DNA of 64,000 nucleotides from contig NZ_PRDG01000002.1 of the NCBI RefSeq assembly GCF_017883985.1, forward strand, positions 403,013 through 467,012. The letters are read 5' to 3'. The translations under genes were made by a program, and so were the position numbers. The DNA comes from Streptococcus oricebi (GTDB lineage: Bacteria; Bacillota; Bacilli; Lactobacillales; Streptococcaceae). The notes beneath the pieces were generated by a model, which was not told the DNA's origin, ran no database searches, and saw nothing but the letters and a program-made list of their open reading frames with translations. This document shows, piece after piece, positions 16,346-27,560 of this stretch (its first letter is position 1; each line of letters opens with the position of its first letter).

Positions 16346-17722
16346 ATGAGTAAAATTGTAGTTGTAGGAGCTAACCATGCTGGTACGGCTTGTATTAACA
16401 CCATGTTAGACAACTATGGATCTGAAAATGAAGTTGTCATTTTTGATCAAAATTCCAATATCTCTTTCTTGGCCTGCGGAATGGCCCTTTGGATTGGGAA
16501 GCAAATCAGTAAGCCAGATGGCCTTTTCTATGCAGATAAGGAAATGTTTGAAGCTAAGGGAGCTAAGGTTTATATGAACTCCCCAGTTGAGTCTATCGAC
16601 TACGATGCTAAAACTGTTACTGCCCTAGTAGACGGTAAAGAGCATGTCGAGTCTTATGACAAATTGGTCTTGGCTACCGGGTCACAGCCTATCTTGCCAC
16701 CAATCAAGGGAGCTGAATTTGATCCAAATAGCCGCGAATTTAAGTCCACACTTGAAAACCTGCAATTCGTAAAACTCTACCAAAACGCTGCTGATGTGAT
16801 TGAGAAGTTGCAAGATAAGAGTAAAAACATTAACCGGGTAGCGGTTGTCGGAGCAGGTTATATCGGGGTTGAATTAGCAGAAGCCTTCCAACGCCTAGGC
16901 AAAGAAGTTATCCTAATTGATGTCGTTGATACTTGCTTGGCTGGCTACTACGATCGCGACCTCTCAGACATGATGCGTAAAAACCTGGAAGACAATGGAG
17001 TTGAATTGGCCTTTGGTCAAACAGTCCAAGCTATTGAAGGGGAAGGTAAAGTTGAGCGCATTGTAACTGACAAGGCTAGCTTTGATGTTGACATGGTAGT
17101 CTTGGCAGTCGGTTTCCGGCCAAATACAGCCCTTGGAGCTGGCCAATTGGAAACCTTCCGCAATGGTGCCTTTATTGTTGATAAGAAGCAAGAAACTAGC
17201 CGTCCAGATGTCTATGCTATCGGTGACTGTGCGACTGTTTATGATAACTCTATCAATGACACCAACTATATCGCCCTTGCTTCCAATGCTTTGCGTTCCG
17301 GTATTGTGGCAGCCCACAATGTTTGTGGCCGTGAACTTGAATCAAACGGTGTGCAAGGTTCAAACGGTATCGAAATCTTTGGTCTTAAAATGGTTTCAAC
17401 TGGTTTGACAGCTGAAAAAGCAAAACGTTTTGGTTACAATCCAGAAACAGTAGAAGTGACCGATACTCAAAAACCAGACTTTATGGAGCATGGCAACTAC
17501 GATGTCACCTTGAAGATTGTTTATGACAAGGACAGCCGGGTTGTACTTGGAGCGCAAATGGCTTCTAGGGAAGATATGTCTATGGGTATCCACATGTTCT
17601 CCTTAGCTATTCAAGAAAAGGTTACAATCGACAGACTGGGCCTTCTCGATATGTTCTTCCTACCACACTTCAACAAGCCATACAACTATGTAACTATGGC
17701 AGCCCTGAAGGCTAAAGATTAA
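16346..17722 (+). CDS. nox: Water-forming NADH oxidase (Nox-2 type)
   Basis: 458 residues. FAD-binding [12 protein letters not shown] at the N-terminus, single redox Cys44 in [12 protein letters not shown] (cycles through sulfenic acid), second Rossmann [17 protein letters not shown] for NADH, and VYAIGDCA. Reduces O2 to water with NADH, regenerating NAD+ and removing oxygen in this haem-free metabolism. Has its own promoter overlapped by a cre site. Competes with ldh, which converges from the other side, for NADH. Confidence 0.95.
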   Translation: MSKIVVVGANHAGTACINTMLDNYGSENEVVIFDQNSNISFLACGMALWIGKQISKPDGLFYADKEMFEAKGAKVYMNSPVESIDYDAKTVTALVDGKEHVESYDKLVLATGSQPILPPIKGAEFDPNSREFKSTLENLQFVKLYQNAADVIEKLQDKSKNINRVAVVGAGYIGVELAEAFQRLGKEVILIDVVDTCLAGYYDRDLSDMMRKNLEDNGVELAFGQTVQAIEGEGKVERIVTDKASFDVDMVVLAVGFRPNTALGAGQLETFRNGAFIVDKKQETSRPDVYAIGDCATVYDNSINDTNYIALASNALRSGIVAAHNVCGRELESNGVQGSNGIEIFGLKMVSTGLTAEKAKRFGYNPETVEVTDTQKPDFMEHGNYDVTLKIVYDKDSRVVLGAQMASREDMSMGIHMFSLAIQEKVTIDRLGLLDMFFLPHFNKPYNYVTMAALKAKD

Positions 17723-17734
17723 ATGATAACACTT

Positions 17735-17766
17735 AAAAGCTGATGGTTTCCATCAGCTTTTACTTT
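17735..17766 (+). terminator. nox terminator
   Basis: Perfect 12-bp stem AAAAGCTGATGG (17735-17746) / CCATCAGCTTTT (17750-17761), 3-nt loop, T-rich tail. Confidence 0.85.
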
Positions 17767-17883
17767 TGTCAGAGAAAAACCCTCTTTTACAGGTTCCCAA
17801 GTTGAACAAAATATTTAATCCAAGGGCTTAGTTCTGAATTATAGAGAGCTAGGTCCTTTTAGTTGCTGGCTTTTTTAGAAACT

Positions 17884-17910
17884 AAAAAATCTCCTGCTTA
17901 GAGGAGATTT
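17884..17910 (-). terminator. ldh terminator
   Basis: On the minus strand AAATCTCCT / AGGAGATTT with a 6-nt loop and TTTTTT tail; 15 bp after the ldh stop. Confidence 0.8.
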
Positions 17911-17924
17911 CATAGTTTGTTATT

Positions 17925-19004
<1,080 letters not shown>

Positions 19005-19012
19005 TCAACAAA

Positions 19013-19026
19013 TGTAAACGTTTTTA
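19013..19026 (+). promoter_or_regulatory. cre-like sequence between ldh and gyrA
   Basis: TGTAAACGTTTTTA fits the cre core TGNAAACGNT but lacks the final CA. It lies ~25 bp upstream of the ldh -35 box, a position where CcpA activates ldh in other lactic acid bacteria. Weak. Confidence 0.3.
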
Positions 19027-19062
19027 TACATGGGTGTGATTGCTGAAAAAAGAGGCAAAATA

Positions 19063-19071
19063 TGATATAAT
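19063..19071 (+). promoter_or_regulatory. gyrA promoter
   Basis: Extended -10 TGATATAAT; -35 box not clear. AAAAGAGG ribosome binding site precedes ATG 19107. Confidence 0.55.
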
Positions 19072-19106
19072 AGAACAGTTATAAAAGTGAAAAGAGGCAT
19101 TTTTTA

Positions 19107-21563
19107 ATGCAGGATAGAAATTTAGTAAATGTCAATCTGACTAGCGAAATGAAGACTAGTTTCATTGATTATGCCATGAGTGTCATCGTGGCTCGGGCTC
19201 TGCCAGATGTTCGTGATGGTCTAAAACCCGTTCATCGGCGGATTCTTTATGGGATGAATGAATTGGGAGTGACTCCAGATAAACCCCATAAGAAGTCAGC
19301 TCGGATTACCGGGGATGTCATGGGTAAATACCACCCACATGGGGATTCTTCTATCTATGAGGCCATGGTTCGGATGGCCCAGTGGTGGAGCTATCGTTAC
19401 ATGCTGGTAGATGGTCATGGAAACTTTGGTTCCATGGATGGAGATGGTGCTGCGGCCCAGCGTTATACCGAGGCAAGGATGAGCAAGATTGCGCTCGAAA
19501 TGCTCAAGGACATCAATAAAAATACAGTTGATTATGCGGATAACTATGATGCCAGCGAGCGCGAACCAGTCGTGCTACCAGCCCGCTTCCCTAATCTCCT
19601 AGTTAATGGGGCGACAGGGATTGCGGTTGGTATGGCTACTAATATCCCGCCCCACAATCTAGGAGAAGCCATTGATGCTGTTAAGCTGATTATGGATAAG
19701 CCTGAGGCTACAACCAGGGACATCATGGAAGTCTTGCCTGGTCCTGATTTTCCGACAGGAGCCTTGGTCATGGGCAAGTCTGGTATCCATAAGGCCTACG
19801 AGACAGGTAAGGGCTCAATCGTTTTACGTTCACGCACAGAAATCGAAGAAACCAAGACAGGCCGGGAGCGGATTGTTGTTACGGAATTCCCCTATATGGT
19901 CAACAAAACCAAGGTGCATGAGCATATTGTCCGCCTGGTGCAGGAAAAGCGGATTGATGGAATTACGGCTGTTCGGGACGAATCCAACCGCGAGGGAGTT
20001 CGTTTTGTTATCGAAGTCAAGAGGGATGCTAGCGCCCATGTGATTTTGAACAACCTCTTTAAACTGACCCAGATGCAGACCAATTTCAGCTTTAATATGC
20101 TGGCTATCCAGAATGGTGTTCCCAAGATTCTTTCCTTGCGTGAGATTCTACTTGCCTATATTGAGCACCAAAAGGAAGTAGTTACTAGACGGACCATCTT
20201 TGATAAGGAGAAGGCCGAGGCTCGGGCTCATATCTTAGCCGGTCTCTTGATTGCACTGGATCATATTGATGAGGTCATTCAGATTATCCGCAATAGCCAG
20301 ACGGATGCCGAAGCCCAGGCTGAATTGATGGCTAAGTTCGACTTATCGGATCGGCAGAGTCAAGCTATCTTAGATATGCGTCTACGTCGTCTGACCGGCT
20401 TGGAACGTGATAAGATTCAGTCTGAGTATGATGAGCTGCTTGCCTTGATTGCTGATTTGGCTGATATTTTGGCCAAGCCTGCTAGGGTCTTGGCTCTAAT
20501 CAAAGAAGAGTTAGACGAGGTGAAACGTAAGTTTGCCGACCCAAGGCGGACCGAACTAATGGTCGGAGAGGTTCTAACACTGGAAGATGAGGATCTCATC
20601 GAAGAGGCAGATGTTCTGATTACCCTTTCTAACAAGGGTTACATCAAGCGACTCAACCAGACTGAGTTTACAGCTCAAAAACGGGGAGGTCGCGGGGTCC
20701 AAGGTACTGGGGTTAAAGATGATGACTTTGTGCGTGAGTTAGTATCAACTAGCACTCACGATCGCTTACTTTTCTTTACCAATAAAGGACGTGTCTATCG
20801 CCTTAAAGGATATGAAATTCCAGAATATGGACGGACGGCTAAAGGCTTACCAATTGTTAATCTTTTGAAGTTGGATGAAGAAGAGACTATTCAGACTATT
20901 ATCAATGTTCAACAAGACAAGGGGGATAATGATTATCTCTTCTTCACAACACGCTATGGGATTGTCAAGCGGATAAACGTGTCTGAATTTGCTAATATTC
21001 GTCAAAATGGGCTCAAAGCGCTTAATTTGAAAGATGGAGATGAACTTATCAACGTCTTTCTGACTGACGGGGATTCTGACGTTATTATAGGCACTAAATT
21101 TGGTTATTCTGTTCGTTTCAAGGAAGACAAGGTCCGGAATATGGGACGGACAGCAACTGGGGTTCGAGGAGTTAGCCTTAGAGAGGGTGACCAAGTGGTC
21201 GGAGCCAGTGTAGTTAAGGACAGTGACGAGGTCCTAATCATTACCGAAAATGGCTATGGTAAACGGACGCCAGCCAAGGAGTACCCAACCAAGGGTCGAG
21301 GCGGTAAAGGAATTAAAACGGCCAATGTGACCTCTAAGAATGGGCCCCTAGCAGGACTGATGACTGTCAGTGGTCAGGAAGACCTTATGGTCATTACAGA
21401 TACTGGTGTCATGATTCGGACCAGTGTCGCCAATATTTCCCAAACTGGTCGCTCAACCATGGGAGTTAAGGTCATGCGCCTGGACAAGGATGCCCGCATT
21501 GTTACCTTTACCAGTGTGGATGCTGTAGAAACTGAGAAAGAAGAAGTCCCAACGGACGAATAG
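19107..21563 (+). CDS. gyrA: DNA gyrase subunit A
   Basis: 818 residues. Catalytic Tyr120 in [11 protein letters not shown]; quinolone-determining region [17 protein letters not shown] with wild-type Ser81 and Glu85. The GyrA-box [10 protein letters not shown] (~530) in the C-terminal beta-propeller separates it from ParC. With GyrB it introduces negative supercoils using ATP. srtA starts 14 bp after the stop, the usual streptococcal gyrA-srtA pairing. Confidence 0.97.
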   Translation: MQDRNLVNVNLTSEMKTSFIDYAMSVIVARALPDVRDGLKPVHRRILYGMNELGVTPDKPHKKSARITGDVMGKYHPHGDSSIYEAMVRMAQWWSYRYMLVDGHGNFGSMDGDGAAAQRYTEARMSKIALEMLKDINKNTVDYADNYDASEREPVVLPARFPNLLVNGATGIAVGMATNIPPHNLGEAIDAVKLIMDKPEATTRDIMEVLPGPDFPTGALVMGKSGIHKAYETGKGSIVLRSRTEIEETKTGRERIVVTEFPYMVNKTKVHEHIVRLVQEKRIDGITAVRDESNREGVRFVIEVKRDASAHVILNNLFKLTQMQTNFSFNMLAIQNGVPKILSLREILLAYIEHQKEVVTRRTIFDKEKAEARAHILAGLLIALDHIDEVIQIIRNSQTDAEAQAELMAKFDLSDRQSQAILDMRLRRLTGLERDKIQSEYDELLALIADLADILAKPARVLALIKEELDEVKRKFADPRRTELMVGEVLTLEDEDLIEEADVLITLSNKGYIKRLNQTEFTAQKRGGRGVQGTGVKDDDFVRELVSTSTHDRLLFFTNKGRVYRLKGYEIPEYGRTAKGLPIVNLLKLDEEETIQTIINVQQDKGDNDYLFFTTRYGIVKRINVSEFANIRQNGLKALNLKDGDELINVFLTDGDSDVIIGTKFGYSVRFKEDKVRNMGRTATGVRGVSLREGDQVVGASVVKDSDEVLIITENGYGKRTPAKEYPTKGRGGKGIKTANVTSKNGPLAGLMTVSGQEDLMVITDTGVMIRTSVANISQTGRSTMGVKVMRLDKDARIVTFTSVDAVETEKEEVPTDE

Positions 21564-21576
21564 AAGGTGAATACGA

Positions 21577-22326
21577 TTGGAAGCTAGAAGGAAAGCAAAA
21601 AAACTGAAAAAAAAGAGACTAGGTTTAAATATCCTCTCCTTTTTACTGATTATCATTGCCCTAGGCCTGATTTTTAACTCCTCTATCCGAAACATGATTA
21701 TGGTCTGGCATACCAACAAGTATCAGGTCAGTAAGGTTTCTAAGGATAAGATTAAAGAAAACAAGGAGACCAAGGGGGATTTTAACTTTGAAAAGGTGGA
21801 ACCCCTCTCCACCGAGGCGGTTATCAATGCCCAGTGGCAGGCCCAGCAACTTCCCGTTATCGGAGGGGTTGCTATTCCGGAACTTTCGCTCAATCTTCCA
21901 ATCTTTAAAGGTTTAAATAATGCCGGCCTCTACTATGGAGCAGGAACCATGAAGGAAGAGCAGCAGATGGGCCAGGGCAATTATGCCCTGGCTAGCCACC
22001 ATGTTTTTGGAATCACCGGGGCCAACAGCATGCTCTTTTCCCCCTTGGACAAGGCCAAGGCTGGAATGAAAATCTACTTGACAGATAAGGAAAATATCTA
22101 TACCTATACGATTACCACAGTTGAAAATGTGGCTCCTGATCGGGTAGATGTCATCAATGAAGCTGAAGACGGTAGTGCTGAGGTGACCCTGGTAACCTGT
22201 GAAGATGCAGCAGCCACCTCCCGGACCATTGTCAAGGGACGATTGGAGGGCTCTGTCGCCTATGATCAGGCACCTAAGGAGCTTTTAGGCTACTTCAGTA
22301 AATCCTATAATCAAATGCAATTATAA
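21577..22326 (+). CDS. srtA: Class A sortase
   Basis: 249 residues from TTG 21577, chosen because AAGGTG lies seven bases upstream and there is no ATG nearby. Basic N-terminus, single membrane anchor at ~15-35, then the sortase barrel with His in ALASHHVFG, Cys in TLVTCEDA and Arg in RTIVKGR. Cleaves LPXTG proteins outside the membrane and links them to peptidoglycan. Co-transcribed with gyrA; a terminator follows. Confidence 0.95.
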   Translation: MEARRKAKKLKKKRLGLNILSFLLIIIALGLIFNSSIRNMIMVWHTNKYQVSKVSKDKIKENKETKGDFNFEKVEPLSTEAVINAQWQAQQLPVIGGVAIPELSLNLPIFKGLNNAGLYYGAGTMKEEQQMGQGNYALASHHVFGITGANSMLFSPLDKAKAGMKIYLTDKENIYTYTITTVENVAPDRVDVINEAEDGSAEVTLVTCEDAAATSRTIVKGRLEGSVAYDQAPKELLGYFSKSYNQMQL

Positions 22327-22332
22327 AAGCAG

Positions 22333-22371
22333 ACCAAGAAGGTGGTTCTTGACCCTTTCTTGGTTTTTTTG
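22333..22371 (+). terminator. gyrA-srtA terminator
   Basis: Stem of ACCAAGAAGG and CCTTTCTTGGT with TTTTTTT tail, seven bases after the srtA stop. Confidence 0.75.
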
Positions 22372-22466
22372 CCTCTTTTCTACGATTTGTAATGTCTAGT
22401 GGATGACCGAGCTTGATTGGGGATAGGACGAGAAAAAGCTTGTCTTCTTGTTACAAAGGAGGTCCA

Positions 22467-22514
22467 ATGATAGCTGGCCAGGCACTAACAGATAAGGAAT
22501 TGAGCTTATTTTAG
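22467..22514 (+). CDS. Possible 15-codon leader ORF upstream of radC
   Basis: ATG 22467 behind AAGGAGGTCC encodes MIAGQALTDKELSLF. Its ribosome binding site is the same ten bases as that of radC (22567-22576), and an anti-Shine-Dalgarno segment (22531-22540) lies between them. Could be a leader peptide or a gene remnant. Confidence 0.3.
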   Translation: MIAGQALTDKELSLF

Positions 22515-22530
22515 CCAAAAAGAAGTTTTT

Positions 22531-22578
22531 AAGACCTCCCTATCAAGATTTTACGAATAATCAGATAAGGAGGTCCTT
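22531..22578 (+). promoter_or_regulatory. RBS-sequestering hairpin upstream of radC
   Basis: AAGACCTCCCTATC (22531-22544) can pair with GATAAGGAGGTCCTT (22564-22578): 4 bp, one mismatch, 7 bp, one bulge, 2 bp. The 3' arm contains the whole radC Shine-Dalgarno sequence. The loop contains the SigX box. Confidence 0.55.
22552..22559 (+). promoter_or_regulatory. SigX (ComX) cin-box of radC
   Basis: TACGAATA, an exact match to the -10 element of streptococcal late competence promoters, preceded by a T-run. Expected start point ~22565. radC is a known late competence gene in streptococci. Confidence 0.75.
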
Positions 22579-23259
22579 ATGTATAGTATTTCATTTCAGG
22601 AGGCGGCCCTGATGCCGCGCGAACGGCTCTTGACTCAAGGGGCGGAGCAGTTAAGCAATCAAGAGTTACTGGCTATTTTATTGCGGACAGGTAGTAAAAA
22701 GGAGAGTGTTTTTCAGATTTCCCACCGTATCCTTTCCAGCCTATCAAAGCTGACCGATTTGCGCTATTTGAGCTTGCAAGAATTGCAAACCATTTCGGGC
22801 ATTGGCCAAGTCAAGGCCATTGAATTACAGGCCATGATGGAGTTGGGACGCCGCATTGCCCAGGCAGAGACCCTGGAGCGCGAGCAAATCCTCAGTAGTC
22901 AAAAGCTGGCTCAGAAGATGCAGCAGGAGCTAGGAGATAAAAAACAAGAGCACCTAGTGGCGCTCTATCTCAATACTCAAAATCATATCATTCATCAGCA
23001 AACAATCTTTATCGGGAGTGTCAGTCGTAGTATTGCTGAACCTAGAGAAATTCTCCACTACGCCCTTAAGCACATGGCAAGCTCTCTCATTCTGGTCCAC
23101 AATCACCCATCAGGCTCGGCTTATCCCAGTAAAAACGATGACCAGGTCACCCAACACATCAAGGAAGCCTGCCAGATGATGGGGCTGACTCTTTTGGACC
23201 ATCTAATCGTGGCCGGTCAGAACTATTATAGCTATCGGGAAGAGACCGACCTGCTCTAG
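22579..23259 (+). CDS. radC: RadC family JAB-domain protein
   Basis: 226 residues: N-terminal UPF0758 helical part with a helix-hairpin-helix ([18 protein letters not shown], ~70-88) and a C-terminal JAB/MPN domain with the metal motif [16 protein letters not shown]. Function is uncertain despite the name; it is induced with competence in streptococci. AAGGAGG lies six bases before ATG 22579. Convergent with, and overlapping by four bases, the amidotransferase gene on the other strand. Confidence 0.92.
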   Translation: MYSISFQEAALMPRERLLTQGAEQLSNQELLAILLRTGSKKESVFQISHRILSSLSKLTDLRYLSLQELQTISGIGQVKAIELQAMMELGRRIAQAETLEREQILSSQKLAQKMQQELGDKKQEHLVALYLNTQNHIIHQQTIFIGSVSRSIAEPREILHYALKHMASSLILVHNHPSGSAYPSKNDDQVTQHIKEACQMMGLTLLDHLIVAGQNYYSYREETDLL

Positions 23260-23948
23260 AGCTCCTTGACTACATAAGTAAAGAGGGCGAAGTCCTCTGG
23301 CCGACTACCAAAGAGGAACTCGGGATGCCACTGGACACCTAGGTAGGGAAAGCCGTCTGTCGTTTTGATGGCCTCAATTACTTGATCCTTGGGATCGCGG
23401 GCAATCACTTCTAGATTTTGAGCCAAATCCTTGATACTTTGGTGGTGGAAGGAGTTGATTTGAGACTTAGCTCCATAAATATCAAAAAGGATAGAGCCGG
23501 GCTCTGTCACCATTTCTTGACTGGTATATTCTGCCGAATTATCCTGCCAGTGGTGCTCGATTTCCTGGTTGAGGCTACCGCCCATGGCAACATTGAAGAG
23601 CTGGGTACCTCGACAGACGGTAAAAAGGGGCTTGTTTTGCTTAATGGCCTCTTCGATAATGGCCAGCTCAAACTTATCACGCCCTAAATGGTAGTCATCA
23701 CTGTCAATCTTTTTTTCCTCTCCATAGAATTGAGGTGAGACATTCTGACCGCCAGTGATGATGATTTTATCGACCATTTCAACATAGGATTTGGCCATTT
23801 CTGAATCGCCAATCGGGAGGATAAGTGGAATCCCTCCAGCCTCTTTGACCCCCTGGACAAAACCGGTTGCCGAATAGCTCAGCAAGATGTCATTGTCCTC
23901 GGGATTTTTTCGCTCATTACCGGTAATACCAATAATTGCTTTTTTCAT
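23256..23948 (-). CDS. Gamma-glutamyl-gamma-aminobutyrate hydrolase family protein (class I glutamine amidotransferase)
   Basis: 230 residues. Nucleophile Cys in [16 protein letters not shown] and His/Glu in LGVQWHPEF complete a class I glutamine amidotransferase triad; the overall layout is PuuD/peptidase C26-like. Likely hydrolyses gamma-glutamyl amides; the true substrate is not known. 23 bp downstream of rex, possibly in the same transcript. Confidence 0.8.
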   Translation of the reverse strand: MKKAIIGITGNERKNPEDNDILLSYSATGFVQGVKEAGGIPLILPIGDSEMAKSYVEMVDKIIITGGQNVSPQFYGEEKKIDSDDYHLGRDKFELAIIEEAIKQNKPLFTVCRGTQLFNVAMGGSLNQEIEHHWQDNSAEYTSQEMVTEPGSILFDIYGAKSQINSFHHQSIKDLAQNLEVIARDPKDQVIEAIKTTDGFPYLGVQWHPEFLFGSRPEDFALFTYVVKEL

Positions 23949-23971
23949 AAATGTTTGTTCTCTTTCTAAGA

Positions 23972-24613
23972 CTAATCTTTCTTCATAAAATAGAGTAGGG
24001 TTTGTAGTTCGCTAGTCAAATCGACATACTGGACGACCACATCCTTGGGCAGATTGAGGTGGACGGGTGAAAAGCTTAAGATTCCTTTGATACCAGCTTG
24101 GACCAGGATGCTAGCTACTTCCTGAGCCTTGACACTGGGAACAGAGAGGATGGCTGTTTTAATATCAGCTCCCTGGATCTTTTCCCTGATTTGGGAAATT
24201 CCGTAAATGGGAATGCTGTCAGAGCTGGTCTTTCCGACATCTGGATGGTCATCAGTATCAAAGGCCATGACAATTTTCATTTTATTTCGTTCATGGAAGC
24301 GGTAGTGGAGCAGGGCCCGTCCCATATTTCCGACACCGACCAACATGACATTGGTGATGGAATTATCATGGAGAAGTTCAGCGAAAAAGTTCATCAGCTT
24401 TTTGACATCATAGCCAAAACCGCGTCGACCGAGCTCACCAAAGTAGGAAAAGTCGCGCCTGACCGTAGCCGAGTCAATACCGATAGCTTCGGCGATTTGC
24501 TTGGAGTTGGCCTTTTCGATGCGCTCAGCATGGAATCGTTTGAAAATGCGGTAGTATAGCGAGAGTCGCTTTGCGGTTGCTCTTGGAATAGTTGTCTGTT
24601 TATCAGTTTTCAC
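23972..24613 (-). CDS. rex: Redox-sensing transcriptional repressor Rex
   Basis: 213 residues from GTG 24613, nine bases after an AAAGGG site; longer ATG starts at 24631 and 24676 add sequence not expected for the family. Winged helix at ~10-60 ([31 protein letters not shown]) and a Rossmann domain with [15 protein letters not shown] binding releases it from TTGTGAA-N4-TTCACAA sites. Its likely targets (ldh, pta, pdh-type genes) are nearby in this window. Confidence 0.93.
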   Translation of the reverse strand: MKTDKQTTIPRATAKRLSLYYRIFKRFHAERIEKANSKQIAEAIGIDSATVRRDFSYFGELGRRGFGYDVKKLMNFFAELLHDNSITNVMLVGVGNMGRALLHYRFHERNKMKIVMAFDTDDHPDVGKTSSDSIPIYGISQIREKIQGADIKTAILSVPSVKAQEVASILVQAGIKGILSFSPVHLNLPKDVVVQYVDLTSELQTLLYFMKKD

Positions 24614-24723
24614 GATATCACACCCTTTCATTACTATTTTATAGAAAGATTGTGAAAAAATCAACTTTATCAACACAGAAAAACTAAGAGAGGTCCCTTA
24701 GTTTTTTCTTACTATGTTCAGTC

Positions 24724-24945
24724 CTAATTTTCGTAGGGACTGAGATCAAAGTTGGACATGCTACGATAAAGGTCGCCGATATTTCCCTTATAAGGAAGTT
24801 CTTGTCCCTTATAGGTCAAGCTAGCGACTGGTAGGTAGTCTGGAATAGTCAAACAACCAGATAGGGCTAGTAAAAACTCATCAAAGTTATCATAGCTCAG
24901 GCTACGTTCGACCTTGTAAGGATCTAAATATTTTAATTCAATCAT
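24724..24945 (-). CDS. DUF4649 family small protein
   Basis: 73 residues (MIELKYLDPYKVERSLSYDNFDEFLLALSGC...), acidic, soluble. A short streptococcal family usually found near rex and iscS; function unknown. Starts at 24945 behind an AGGGGGAAA-type site. Confidence 0.6.
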   Translation of the reverse strand: MIELKYLDPYKVERSLSYDNFDEFLLALSGCLTIPDYLPVASLTYKGQELPYKGNIGDLYRSMSNFDLSPYEN

Positions 24946-25008
24946 TGTATTTCCCCCTTTTTATGTCTATATTATACTGCAAAAAGTTGAAAAGTGTTAA
25001 TGATTTGC

Positions 25009-25356
25009 TTACTGTTCCTTCTTGCTGAAGATTTCCCGCTCAACTAGGCTATCCATGAGGAAGTAGAATTTTTCCTGAATGATGTGGTTGTCTTCCGACT
25101 TGAAAATATCAACCAGACGTAGACCAGACTTGTCGGTAATGTTGATTTTAAAGGCTGTCATATCTGAATTGATAATGATTTTCAGTAAAAAGCCATTGCC
25201 GCTGTTAGGTATAGCCTCTAAGAGCCGGGTGAGTTCAAAATTTCCAACCTTGGTTTGACTAAAGGTATTGTCACGCAGGGTGAATTTTTTAACCTTGTTT
25301 CCAATAGTATATGTGTAGAGACAGTTTTTTAAGCTAACGCTTGTTTGAAAAGCCAT
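25009..25356 (-). CDS. DUF1831 family protein
   Basis: 115 residues, predicted beta-rich with a C-terminal helix, no membrane segment. Starts one base after the iscS stop, so the two are translationally coupled; DUF1831 is recurrently the neighbour of cysteine desulfurase in lactic acid bacteria. A role connected to sulfur transfer is inferred only from that. Confidence 0.75.
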   Translation of the reverse strand: MAFQTSVSLKNCLYTYTIGNKVKKFTLRDNTFSQTKVGNFELTRLLEAIPNSGNGFLLKIIINSDMTAFKINITDKSGLRLVDIFKSEDNHIIQEKFYFLMDSLVEREIFSKKEQ

Positions 25357-25357
25357 C

Positions 25358-26479
25358 TTATCCTCCTAAAATTTCTTTTAATTTTTCAACAAATAGGTTC
25401 ATTTCAGCCAGGCTGTTTTGATCAGAAAGGCTGATGCGGACTGATTCGGTCAGCCGGGTTGAGTTAGGTCCGTAAAAGGCCGCTAGAACATGACTGGGCT
25501 CGATTGTCCCAGCCGTACAGGCAGAGCCAGTAGAGATAGAAATCCCTGCCAAGTCCAGGCGCAGAAGCAGGGAGTCATTGGTTACTTTGGGAAAGCCGAT
25601 ATTGATAATATGGGGTAGTTGGGGTTGGGCCTGGTTGAGGTAGAAGTCGATTTGATCTTGCTCTAATTGACTTAGGACTTCTTGCCTTAAGCCTTCTACC
25701 TTATCCAACTTGTCTTGATAGTTATCTAAGCTTTCTTCAAGAGCAACTACCATCGCCTGGATGGCTGCTAGATTTTCCGTACCTGCCCGTCTTTTATTTT
25801 CCTGACTGCCGCCATGTAGTAGTTTATCAAATTGGACCTGCTTGGCATAGAGGAAGCCTACCCCCTTGGGGCCGTGGAATTTGTGGGCCGAAGCTGAAAG
25901 AAAGTCAACCCCTAGCTCTTGGAGGTTTATAGGAAGTTTTCCCATAACCTGGACAGCATCTACATGGTAGGCTGCTGGGTGGTCCTTTAGAAGTTGGCTG
26001 ATTTCTTGAATGGGCAAGAGATAGCCAGTTTCATTGTTGGCATACATGGTGGAAACCAGGATTGTATCGGGTCTCAAAGCTTCCTGGACTTGTTGAGCAG
26101 TGATTTTCCCGTCCTTGGGCTTTATGTAGCTGGCCTCAAAGCCGAATCTATCCACCAAATACTGGATAGTATCTAGGACAGAATGATGCTCAATAGCAGT
26201 TGTAATTAAGTGTTTCCCCCGATTTTGATGGGCTAGGGCATAACCCTTGATAGCTAGATTGTTGCTCTCTGTTCCCCCAGAAGTGAAAATTAAATCCTGG
26301 TCTTGGCAATTTAAAAGTTGGGCCAGTCTAGACCTGGCTTGACGCAGGATTTTACTGGCTGCTCGGCCGTGGCTATGGGTGCTGGAAGGATTGCCAAAGG
26401 TCTCTTCTAGCACCTGAATCATGGCAGTCAGGGCAGCTTGCGATAGGGGGCTGGTAGCTGCATTGTCTAAATAAATCAC
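25358..26479 (-). CDS. iscS: Cysteine desulfurase
   Basis: 373 residues, PLP-dependent class V aminotransferase fold. PLP lysine in SASAHKFHGPKGVGF; persulfide-forming Cys in STGSACTAGTIEPSHVL. Removes sulfur from cysteine for tRNA thiolation or cofactor synthesis. Located directly after prs (9-bp gap). A second desulfurase (sufS) probably exists elsewhere for Fe-S clusters, but that is not visible here. Confidence 0.9.
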   Translation of the reverse strand: MIYLDNAATSPLSQAALTAMIQVLEETFGNPSSTHSHGRAASKILRQARSRLAQLLNCQDQDLIFTSGGTESNNLAIKGYALAHQNRGKHLITTAIEHHSVLDTIQYLVDRFGFEASYIKPKDGKITAQQVQEALRPDTILVSTMYANNETGYLLPIQEISQLLKDHPAAYHVDAVQVMGKLPINLQELGVDFLSASAHKFHGPKGVGFLYAKQVQFDKLLHGGSQENKRRAGTENLAAIQAMVVALEESLDNYQDKLDKVEGLRQEVLSQLEQDQIDFYLNQAQPQLPHIINIGFPKVTNDSLLLRLDLAGISISTGSACTAGTIEPSHVLAAFYGPNSTRLTESVRISLSDQNSLAEMNLFVEKLKEILGG

Positions 26480-26488
26480 CTTATCACC

Positions 26489-27460
26489 CTAATCCTTTTT
26501 TTGGTAAGAAAAGAGAGGACTGACTGGGCGGCGTTCATGAATCCGCAGGATTGCGTCTCCCATCAGCTCGCTAGCTGTAATATACTTGAGATTTTTAGGC
26601 GTTTTCTCCTTGGTAGCCACAGAGTCTGTAACCAAAATTTCCTTGATCGGAGCGGCATCGATTTTTTCGGCAGCTCCCTTGACAAAGAGGCCATGGCTGG
26701 AAACGGCATAAATCTCTACTGCACCAGCATCGTGGACAATCTTAGCTGCCTCAGAGAAGGTCCGACCAGTATTTAAAATATCATCAATCAGGATGGCTTT
26801 CTTGCCAGCCACATCTCCGATGATGTAGCCCTCACTACGTTCGGAGTCGTCTTGGGCATAGTCGATAATAGCGATAGGGGCATCTAGATGCTCGGCTAAA
26901 CTCCTGGCCCGCTTAACGCCAGAATTTTTCGGACTAACCACGACCACATCTTCACCGGTCAAGCCCATTTTGCAGTAATGCTCAGCAAAAAGTGGAACCG
27001 TATAGAGATTGTCGACCGGAATATCAAAGAAACCTTGGACTTGGACGGCATGTAAATCAAGGGTTAAAACCCGGGTCACTCCGGCCTTGACCAACATATT
27101 GGCTACCAATTTAGCTGTGATAGGCTCGCGGGGAGCGGCGGTCCGGTCCTGGCGGGCATAGCCAAAGTAAGGAATGACTAGGTTGACCGAGTTGGCACTG
27201 GCCCGGTTGCAGGCATCGACCATAATCAAGAGTTCCATCAGGTGGTTGTTGACTGGAAAGCTAGTAGATTGGATGATGTAGATATCAAATCCCCGGACAC
27301 TTTCTTCAATATTGATTTGAATTTCACCGTCGGAAAATTGGCGGGAAGATAATTTTCCAAGAGGAACACCGATGGCTTGGGAAATTTTTTCGGCCATTGG
27401 ATAGTTGGAATTGAGGGCAAACAACTTCATTTGCTTCTTATCGGTTCTTAGACTGACCAT
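26489..27460 (-). CDS. prs: Ribose-phosphate pyrophosphokinase (second streptococcal type)
   Basis: 323 residues. [17 protein letters not shown], the PRPP-synthase motif and FGYARQDR, and the binding loop [21 protein letters not shown] segment are present; the C-terminus [14 protein letters not shown] matches the streptococcal Prs2 type. Makes PRPP from ribose-5-phosphate and ATP. Starts ATG 27460 with AAGGAG 11 bases upstream. Streptococci usually carry a further prs elsewhere. Confidence 0.92.
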   Translation of the reverse strand: MVSLRTDKKQMKLFALNSNYPMAEKISQAIGVPLGKLSSRQFSDGEIQINIEESVRGFDIYIIQSTSFPVNNHLMELLIMVDACNRASANSVNLVIPYFGYARQDRTAAPREPITAKLVANMLVKAGVTRVLTLDLHAVQVQGFFDIPVDNLYTVPLFAEHYCKMGLTGEDVVVVSPKNSGVKRARSLAEHLDAPIAIIDYAQDDSERSEGYIIGDVAGKKAILIDDILNTGRTFSEAAKIVHDAGAVEIYAVSSHGLFVKGAAEKIDAAPIKEILVTDSVATKEKTPKNLKYITASELMGDAILRIHERRPVSPLFSYQKKD

Positions 27461-27560
27461 TGCTTTTAAGACTCCTTTTTTAGAGCTAGGACTAGCTCTT
27501 GAAACTAGCGCTAGCGACTTGCTTTACAATATATCATTTTACCAAAAAAAATGGATTTTT

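Noticed and set aside
24640..24670. Rex operator controlling rex itself (TTGTGAAAAAATCAA at 24650)
   Set aside because: Only the left half matches TTGTGAA; the right half TTCACAA is absent.
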